From Clostridiales bacterium UBA3277 (lineage in GTDB: Bacteria > Bacillota > Clostridia > Oscillospirales > Oscillospiraceae): 10,192 nt of DNA. The stretch lies in contig DETX01000100.1 in the NCBI GenBank assembly GCA_002362145.1, forward strand, positions 4,370 through 14,561, in the 5' to 3' direction. The position numbers and the translations under genes are program-made. Shown here piece after piece: positions 5,691 to 10,192 of the stretch. The notes below the pieces were generated by a model, which was given only the letters and a program-made list of their open reading frames with translations, was not told the origin of the DNA and made no database searches. Position 1 is the stretch's first letter, and every line of letters starts with the position of its first letter.

Positions 5691-5699
5691 AAATAAACT

Positions 5700-5987
5700 T
5701 TACTCGATCTCGGTATCCTCATCCTCGTAAAGAGAATCCATCAGAAGGTCATACACAGCCTGAAGCTCCGCTTCATCCTCGACGGCCTCCAAAATGGGCT
5801 CCTCGTCCTCCTCTGTAGACCGAAGGATGCTCACTTCCAGCTGAAGCGAATCCATGCTCTCCCCGGCGGGGATGACGGCGAGGTAGGTGTTTCCGTCATA
5901 TTCCAGGGTGCTGAGCACCTCCAGCTCGTATTCCTTTCCGTCCTCATCGGAGATGGTGATAAAATCGGAACCGTACTGGTCCGCCAT
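5700..5987 (-). CDS. DUF1292 domain-containing protein (YrzB family)
   Basis: This 95-residue, strongly acidic protein has the DUF1292 pattern: I10-T-I-S-D-E-D-G-K-E-Y-E-L-E-V-L at the front, then Y30-D-G-N-T-Y-L-A-V-I-P, and a C-terminal half rich in D and E ending in a helical acidic tail. The family is widespread in Firmicutes and has no established biochemical role. It is often near ruvX (yrrK), which here is 4 kb away in another unit. AGGAGG (rightmost base 6000) lies 7 nt before the ATG; an upstream extension of the frame has no such signal and overlaps the promoter. The 6S-like RNA begins about 10 nt after its stop, so both could share one transcript. Confidence 0.9.
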   Translation of the reverse strand: MADQYGSDFITISDEDGKEYELEVLSTLEYDGNTYLAVIPAGESMDSLQLEVSILRSTEEDEEPILEAVEDEAELQAVYDLLMDSLYEDEDTEIE

Positions 5988-6027
5988 GACGAATCCTCCT
6001 TTGACCGGCTGCTTTTTCCTTGGCTCT

Positions 6028-6056
6028 ATTCTAATCGCCCGGCAGCATAAAATCAA
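6028..6056 (-). promoter_or_regulatory. Promoter of the DUF1292 gene
   Basis: The minus strand reads TTGATT (6056-6051), a 17-nt spacer and TAGAAT (6033-6028). A start near 6021 gives a leader of about 34 nt. Confidence 0.8.
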
Positions 6057-6091
6057 GAGGGAATTTTGTACAGAATCTCCCTGTCAAATTT

Positions 6092-6252
6092 AGGCTGTAT
6101 CGAAAAACTGGTTTAAATGACCAGCGGCAAGGGATTTTTGCTCTGTGCAAGCCATTTTTGCAGGAATACTGAATGTAATCCAAGGGAAAATGGGGCGGCA
6201 CAGGGCGAAAAAAGCCGCTGTTTGGGCGTTTTGACAGTGTTCAAACAGGCCT
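6092..6252. repeat. Long imperfect palindrome, MITE-like element
   Basis: The otherwise gene-free stretch 6057-6313 contains a 161-bp imperfect inverted repeat. The ends are AGGCTGT (6092-6098) and ACAGGCCT (6245-6252). Inside, CAGCGGC (6122-6128) pairs with GCCGCTG (6214-6220), a T-rich run with an A-rich run, CTGTGC (6143-6148) with GCACAG (6198-6203), and GCCATTTT with AAAATGG around the centre near 6170. Two near-identical 15-mers, GCAAGggATTTTTGC and GCAAGccATTTTTGC, lie 20 bp apart at 6127 and 6147. It has no convincing reading frame. It may be a non-autonomous transposon remnant or a dispersed structural repeat. No target-site duplication is visible. Confidence 0.6.
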
Positions 6253-6259
6253 GGGGAAG

Positions 6260-6306
6260 CGCTGAAATAAATCAGCGGAAGCAGCTTCCGAGGAAAGCTG
6301 CTTCCG
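6260..6306 (-). terminator. Probable terminator of the small membrane protein gene
   Basis: A perfect 12-bp inverted repeat (CGGAAGCAGCTT at 6276-6287 with AAGCTGCTTCCG at 6295-6306, 7-nt loop) begins 7 bp past the stop codon. On the minus strand it is followed by an AU-rich stretch with short U-runs. That stretch itself lies in a second small hairpin (6260-6265 with 6272-6277). The long U-run of a classical terminator is missing. Confidence 0.6.
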
Positions 6307-6313
6307 ACTTTCC

Positions 6314-6538
6314 CTAGGACAGCAGCTCCTCCAGCTTACGCTGCAAATCCCGGTCGTTGCGGACGATGATCCCTTCAATGAGATCCCGCTGGTCCTGCTC
6401 CGGCAGCGAGGCGATCTCCTTTGGGAAGATCTGCTTCGGCTCCGCCGCGCCCCGGTCGTAGATGGCCAGATACCCCTGCCAGCTGCCCAAAATGATATAC
6501 AGCGCCAGCAAGCCCGGCAGAATTTTCTTTCCAAGCAC
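6314..6538 (-). CDS. Hypothetical small protein with N-terminal membrane anchor
   Basis: I do not recognise this 74-residue protein. It starts at GTG (6538-6536), with a purine-rich AAGGGGG about 10 nt upstream. A basic start (G-K-K) is followed by one hydrophobic segment at about 5-27, then a soluble region with many charged residues. The stretch L45-P-E-Q-D-Q-R-D-L-I-E-G-I-I-V-R-N-D-R-D-L-Q-R-K-L-E-E-L-L is probably helical and acidic-basic alternating. It therefore resembles a single-pass protein with a short extracytoplasmic or cytoplasmic helix. It is read away from the PBP gene and ends in a hairpin. It is likely a real gene, because of its hydrophobic/charged pattern, GC-biased codons and terminator, but its role is unknown. 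Confidence 0.62.
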   Translation of the reverse strand: MLGKKILPGLLALYIILGSWQGYLAIYDRGAAEPKQIFPKEIASLPEQDQRDLIEGIIVRNDRDLQRKLEELLS

Positions 6539-6653
6539 AGTTTATGCGCCCCCTTCCGCTTTGATGCTATTGTCCCACAGATTTATACGGATATTCCATA
6601 AAAAATTTAATTCGCAGAATGGAAGTTTTTTATAGGAAGATCATATCAGACGG

Positions 6654-6746
6654 ATTTTCGTGATTTTCTATCTCAAAAATCATGAAAATGGCAACACCGT
6701 ATGGCGGTGCTTACCTGATAAAAATTGAAAATTTTTATCAGGTAAG
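6654..6746. repeat. Cluster of three hairpins, including a perfect 17-bp inverted repeat
   Basis: Three inverted repeats follow each other in the divergent spacer upstream of the PBP promoter. Arms at 6654-6667 and 6676-6689 pair over 14 positions (one G-U). Arms CACCG/CGGTG at 6695-6699 and 6705-6709 have a 5-nt loop. Arms CTTACCTGATAAAAATT at 6710-6726 and its exact complement at 6730-6746 have a GAA spacer. None ends in a U-run. The third could be a large operator for a dimeric regulator. The set could equally be a repeat element or RNA structure. Confidence 0.7.
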
Positions 6747-6794
6747 TATTAAAACTTTATTTATAAATTGGGGCTTTCGTTTTAGAAGTGGGTA

Positions 6795-6803
6795 TGCTAT
6801 AAT
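6795..6803 (+). promoter_or_regulatory. Extended -10 promoter of the PBP gene
   Basis: TGCTATAAT (6795-6803) is a perfect extended -10 element. The region 17 nt upstream (TTTCGT) is a poor -35 box, as is common for extended -10 promoters. Transcription would start near 6810. The perfect inverted repeat at 6710-6746 ends about 50 bp upstream of the -10 box, a position suited to a regulator. Confidence 0.75.
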
Positions 6804-6809
6804 GGTACA

Positions 6810-7023
6810 CGTATTTGTATGCAAAGTATGGGAAAATGGCCGGGTGCCGCCTTTGGTGCAGAGCGTGAAAACGAGAAGCTCCCGGCCGGTCCCTGCCGTT
6901 GAATACTTGGAAAATACGCTGCCCCGGCATGGCGGCGGGGGAATTGCCCTTGCCCGTCCCGGGAAAAGCGCCCTGATTTTGACACCAAAGCCCAATGCGG
7001 CTTGCTTTTTTGGAGGTATCCCC
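6810..7023 (+). promoter_or_regulatory. About 210-nt structured leader of the PBP gene
   Basis: Between the predicted start and the PBP ATG no gene with a ribosome binding site is seen. The leader has GGCCGGG/CCCGGCC (6838-6844 with 6881-6887) enclosing a CGT-GAAA-ACG mini-hairpin (6864-6873), then CCCCG/CGGGG (6922-6926 with 6936-6940). Last comes AAGCC/GGCTT (6988-6992 with 6999-7003) followed by six U residues (7006-7011), directly abutting the GGAGG Shine-Dalgarno (7012-7016). The last element resembles a weak attenuator. I match it to no known riboswitch or T-box. Confidence 0.45.
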
Positions 7024-9735
7024 ATGGCAGACGAACAAAAACCCAAAAAGAAGCACAAGAAACTGCGCCAGCAGTGGAATCCCCACTGGCTGGTGAAACT
7101 GCTCTATGCCCTCGTCTCCGCGGCCTGGTCTGTATTCAAGATCGCCGTGGGCGCCGCCGCCACGGTGGTGCTGATTCTGCTCATCTGCGGCGCGGTGTTT
7201 GTGGGCACCCTGGGCAACTATCTCCAGGACGACATTCTCACGGAAGCCGCCAACTGGTCTCCGGAGGACTATGTGGTTCCGGAGACGTCCTTTATTTACT
7301 ATGTGGACAGCGGCGGCAATATTCAGCAGCTCCAGCAGATCTACACCACTATCGACCGCCAGTGGGCCTCCCTGGATGAAATTCCCCAGTCCCTGGTTGA
7401 CGCGGTGGTGTCCATTGAGGACAAGCGTTTCTACGAGCACCAGGGCGTGGACTGGATCACCACGGTGAAGGCCTGCCTGAATATGTTCTTCGGCGGGTCT
7501 GAGCAGTTCGGCGGCTCCACCATTACCCAGCAGCTCATCAAAAACATCTCCAACGACAAGAGCGTCACCGTCCAGAGAAAGGTCATGGAGATCTTCCGGG
7601 CCCAGATTTTCGAGCGGGATTACGATAAGGACGTGATTTTGGAGCAGTATCTGAACCGTATCTTCCTGGGAAAGGGCTGCTACGGCGTCAAGAGCGCCGC
7701 CGCCGCCTATTTCGGCAAGGAGCTTCAGACCCTGTCTCCCGCCGAGTGCGCCTCCCTCATCAGCATCACAAACAACCCCTCTCTCTTTAACCCCTATTCC
7801 GACAATGTATTTATGTATAAGGGTGAAGAGCGGGACGGCGCGGGCCGGAACCGCTACCGTCAGCTCAACGTTCTCGAGCAGATGAAGGAGCAGGGCTATT
7901 TAACCGAGGAAGAATATCAGGATGCCGTGGACCAGGAGCTGGTATTCAAGGACGGCATCGACGATAACGACCGCTGGACGGTCTGTGAGAACACCGCCTG
8001 CGGCTATCAGGGAGTCCGCAGCAACTTCACCTCCTCCGACGGCGTGACCTTCTACTGCCCCATCTGCGGCAGCGCCACTTCCGTGGCCACCAACGCCTCC
8101 CAGCGGATTTACTCCTGGTACGTGGACGCGGTGATTTTGGACTTTGCCTCCTATCTCGCCGCCGAGGACGGCCTGAACTGGGACGATCTGCAGAACGCGG
8201 AGCGGGAGCTCTATCTGGAGCGGATTCAGAAGGGCGGCTACCACATCTATACCCCCCTGGACATGAACGTGCAGCGGGTGGTGGACGAGGTCTACGGTGA
8301 CCCCAGCAATCTGCCCAAGACCAGCAGCGCCCAGTCCCTCCAATCCGGCATCGTGGTCATCGACAACCGGACCGGCGATGTGGTAGCCCTGGCCGGCGGC
8401 GTGGGGGAGAAGAGCACCTTCCTGGGCTACAACCGGGCCACCCAGGCCAAGCTCCAGACCGGCTCCTCCCAGAAGCCCATCTCCGTCTATGCCCCGGCCT
8501 TCGAGTCCGGCAAGATCACCCCGGCCTCTGTCATGCGGGATCTGCCCTACACCTATGACGGCGGCAACAACTGGCCGAAAAACGACAACCGCCGCTATAA
8601 CTACCAGCGGACCGTCCTCCAGGGCATCACCTCTTCCATCAATGCCGTGGCCGTCAGCACCCTGGACGCCATCGGCACCCAGTACGCCTATTCCTTCGCG
8701 AAATATAATTTCGGTCTGAACCATCTGGTGGAAAACTATACCGCCGCCAACGGGGAGGTCAAATCCGACGTGGGCCTGGCCCCCCTGGCCCTGGGCGCCC
8801 TCACCGTGGGCGCCACGGTGGAGGAGATGGCCGCCTCCTATGCCACCTTTGCCAACGACGGCGTGTACCGGGAGCCCCGTCTTTTCACCAAGGTCTATAA
8901 CAGCAACGGCGAGCTGGTGGTGGACAATACCCAGGATTCCCGGCATATTCTCAGCGATAAGACCGTCAACTATATGAACTACTGCCTTAACAACGCCGCC
9001 ACCCACGGCACCGGTTCCGCCGCCAACTTTGCCGGCCAGACCATCGCCGGCAAGACCGGCACCACCTCCAACAACCGGGACCGGTGGTTCTGCGGCTACA
9101 CCAAGCACTATACGGCGGCGGTCTGGGTGGGCTATGACCAGCCGGAACAGATCCACGTCAACACCGCCAACCCTGCCGCCCTCATGTGGCGGAAGGTCAT
9201 GCAGCCCATCCACCAGGGGCTGGACAACCGGGCCCTCTACGACGGCAGCAATTTCCACTCCATCCAGGTGTGCCTGGATTCCGGAATGCTGGCCGGCCCC
9301 AACTGCGGCAGCGATCCCCGGGGCGGCCGGGTGGTCTCTGTGAACGTCTGTTATGGCGACGAGCCTGCGGGCACCTGTGATAAGCACGTGCTGGTGGACT
9401 ACTGCGTCACCGGCGGAGGCGTTGCCAATGCCTACTGCGTTGCCTCCGGAGCCGAGGTCGCGCCCCGGGCGCTGGTCCGGATGGATGCCAGCGAAGTCCA
9501 GGCCATCCGGGATGCCTCCGGCTGCGGCCTGGAGTCCCAGTACCTGTCCGACGGCTACGTCTACTATCTGGACGGCGGCTGGCACGGCTTCTCCGGAAAC
9601 GCCAACTGGGGAGAGGATGCGCCCTATGTGACCTGCCCCATGCACAACGGCATGACGATGGTGGACCCCGGCACAGGGGAGGGCGGCGAGATCATCAATG
9701 AGCCCGGCAGCGGCGACGCCGGATTGTGGGGCTGA
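7024..9735 (+). CDS. Class A penicillin-binding protein (bifunctional transglycosylase/transpeptidase)
   Basis: This 903-residue protein polymerises and cross-links peptidoglycan outside the membrane. A lysine-rich cytoplasmic tail leads into a membrane anchor at about 40-64. The GT51 domain shows E132-D-K-R-F-Y-E-H-Q-G (catalytic Glu132), G164-S-T-I-T-Q-Q, R185-K-V-M-E and Y209-L-N, then G217-K-G-C-Y-G and Y229-F-G-K. The transpeptidase domain has S481-S-Q-K (nucleophile Ser481), S538-I-N and K677-T-G-T-T, so all three active-site motifs are intact. Between the two lies a four-cysteine insert (C321, C326, C345, C348). The C-terminus after about 740 carries eight cysteines. The ATG has GGAGG 7 nt upstream; the frame is open earlier but that part is leader. 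It has its own promoter. A methyltransferase gene follows after about 40 nt. Confidence 0.96.
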   Translation: MADEQKPKKKHKKLRQQWNPHWLVKLLYALVSAAWSVFKIAVGAAATVVLILLICGAVFVGTLGNYLQDDILTEAANWSPEDYVVPETSFIYYVDSGGNIQQLQQIYTTIDRQWASLDEIPQSLVDAVVSIEDKRFYEHQGVDWITTVKACLNMFFGGSEQFGGSTITQQLIKNISNDKSVTVQRKVMEIFRAQIFERDYDKDVILEQYLNRIFLGKGCYGVKSAAAAYFGKELQTLSPAECASLISITNNPSLFNPYSDNVFMYKGEERDGAGRNRYRQLNVLEQMKEQGYLTEEEYQDAVDQELVFKDGIDDNDRWTVCENTACGYQGVRSNFTSSDGVTFYCPICGSATSVATNASQRIYSWYVDAVILDFASYLAAEDGLNWDDLQNAERELYLERIQKGGYHIYTPLDMNVQRVVDEVYGDPSNLPKTSSAQSLQSGIVVIDNRTGDVVALAGGVGEKSTFLGYNRATQAKLQTGSSQKPISVYAPAFESGKITPASVMRDLPYTYDGGNNWPKNDNRRYNYQRTVLQGITSSINAVAVSTLDAIGTQYAYSFAKYNFGLNHLVENYTAANGEVKSDVGLAPLALGALTVGATVEEMAASYATFANDGVYREPRLFTKVYNSNGELVVDNTQDSRHILSDKTVNYMNYCLNNAATHGTGSAANFAGQTIAGKTGTTSNNRDRWFCGYTKHYTAAVWVGYDQPEQIHVNTANPAALMWRKVMQPIHQGLDNRALYDGSNFHSIQVCLDSGMLAGPNCGSDPRGGRVVSVNVCYGDEPAGTCDKHVLVDYCVTGGGVANAYCVASGAEVAPRALVRMDASEVQAIRDASGCGLESQYLSDGYVYYLDGGWHGFSGNANWGEDAPYVTCPMHNGMTMVDPGTGEGGEIINEPGSGDAGLWG

Positions 9736-9736
9736 G

Positions 9737-9752
9737 ATTGGATAATTGGATA
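9737..9752 (+). repeat. Tandem ATTGGATA duplication after the PBP stop
   Basis: ATTGGATA occurs twice in direct succession (9737-9744 and 9745-9752) right after the PBP stop codon. It is AT-rich compared with its surroundings and is probably a small slippage duplication. No terminator is seen here, so the next gene is likely co-transcribed. Confidence 0.6.
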
Positions 9753-9776
9753 AGAGAGAAATGAGGAGAGAGCCAA

Positions 9777-10192
9777 ATGCTATGGATTTCCGACGGGTGG
9801 AAGGAATATGAGGTGCTGGATGCCTCCGACGGGGAACGGCTGGAACGGTGGGGGAAGTATACCCTGGTCCGTCCGGACCCCCAGGTGATTTGGAACACCC
9901 CCAAAACCGCCCAGCAGTGGCGGCGCTACGACGCCCGCTATGTCCGCTCCAACACCGGTGGCGGCCACTGGACGGATCACCAGCTCCCGGACCGCTGGCA
10001 GATTCATTATAAGGACTATCTGACCTTTAACGTCAAGCCCATGAACTTTAAGCACACCGGGGTGTTCCCGGAGCAGGCCGCCAACTGGGATTTCATCCGG
10101 GAAAAGGTGGCCTCCGCCGGCCGTCCTGTCCGGGTGCTGAACCTGTTCGCCTATTCCGGCGGGGCCACCCTGGCCGCCGCGGCGGGGGGCGC
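9777..10192 (+). CDS. Class I SAM-dependent RNA methyltransferase, N-terminal part (runs off window)
   Basis: The first 138 codons are present and the frame is still open at the window end. The protein starts MLWISDGWKEYEVLDASDG. It contains a run of W and R residues (P42-K-T-A-Q-Q-W-R-R-Y), then F92-K-H-T-G-V-F-P-E-Q-A-A-N-W and the SAM-binding motif L120-N-L-F-A-Y-S-G-G-A-T-L. The H-T-G-x-F-P-E-Q-x-x-N-W block plus L-N-L-F-A-Y is typical of the class I methyltransferases related to RlmI/RlmK that modify 23S rRNA. The exact target base is unknown. AGGAG (9764-9768) is 8 nt before the ATG. It follows the PBP gene by 41 nt on the same strand. Confidence 0.88.
   Translation, partial: MLWISDGWKEYEVLDASDGERLERWGKYTLVRPDPQVIWNTPKTAQQWRRYDARYVRSNTGGGHWTDHQLPDRWQIHYKDYLTFNVKPMNFKHTGVFPEQAANWDFIREKVASAGRPVRVLNLFAYSGGATLAAAAGG

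Noticed and set aside
5376..5696. Small plus-strand open frame across the 6S-like RNA
   Set aside because: No ribosome binding site, no recognisable protein, and the region is better explained by the structured RNA on the other strand.
6181..6260. TTGACA at 6231 as a -35 box
   Set aside because: No acceptable -10 box lies 16-18 nt downstream, and it is part of the palindrome's right end.
6710..6746. CodY, Fur or PerR operator at the perfect palindrome
   Set aside because: Compared with their consensus boxes, only short AT-rich pieces agree. The match is no better than expected for an AT-rich palindrome.
6682..7023. N-terminal extension of the PBP
   Set aside because: It would begin in the hairpin cluster and cross the extended -10 promoter. 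The ATG at 7024 has GGAGG at the right distance and gives a typical lysine-rich tail plus anchor.
6810..7023. T-box, SRP RNA or other known RNA class in the PBP leader
   Set aside because: No T-box antiterminator motif, no SRP tetraloop/GGAAG core and no other known consensus could be seen.
7900..9645. Long open frame on the minus strand opposite the PBP gene
   Set aside because: Same GC-bias effect; glycine/valine-rich and without start signals, while the plus strand carries intact PBP motifs.

Overview
The window looks like chromosomal core genome of a GC-rich Clostridia member of the Firmicutes (Bacillota). The best guess is an Oscillospiraceae-type gut anaerobe. The basis is the gene order rpmG-secE-nusG-rplK, strong AGGAGG ribosome binding sites, a DUF1292 gene, a lipid-anchor-free PrsA-like foldase and a clostridial class A penicillin-binding protein with a cysteine-rich tail. 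The genus assignment is inference. No CRISPR array, intact insertion sequence, tRNA or rRNA is visible.

Layout. Positions 1-1134 (minus strand) hold the start of rplK, then nusG, secE and rpmG, all read leftward from one strong promoter at 1343-1371. That promoter is followed by a leader of about 200 nt with a terminator-like hairpin. Back to back with it, ruvX and a NUDIX hydrolase gene read rightward (1440-2324). An XRE-type regulator with a zinc ribbon follows, with its own extended -10 promoter. It converges on a leftward block (2884-5300): a PrsA/SurA-like membrane-anchored peptidyl-prolyl isomerase, a very strong intrinsic terminator, and two overlapping half-size TauE/SafE transporter genes. 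The ribosome binding site of the first TauE half lies inside the terminator stem.

Positions 5466-5690 hold a structured RNA on the minus strand that folds like 6S RNA and ends in a textbook terminator. It starts about 10 nt after the stop of a DUF1292 gene (5700-5987). Positions 6057-6313 hold a long imperfect palindrome of about 160 bp that looks like a MITE-type repeat, plus the terminator of a small membrane protein gene (6314-6538). The divergent spacer 6539-7023 holds three consecutive hairpins, one of them a perfect 17-bp inverted repeat, then an extended -10 promoter and a leader of about 210 nt. This precedes a complete class A penicillin-binding protein (7024-9735) with an unusual four-cysteine insertion between its two catalytic domains. 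The window ends inside a class I SAM-dependent RNA methyltransferase gene.

How the genes relate. Most of the window serves housekeeping: ribosome and transcription factors (L33, L11, NusG), protein export and folding outside the membrane (SecE, the PPIase), global transcription control (6S RNA) and cell-wall synthesis (PBP). The best leads are non-coding: the rpmG leader, the terminator/RBS overlap before the split TauE genes, the 6S-like RNA, the palindromic repeat and the hairpin cluster upstream of the PBP gene.
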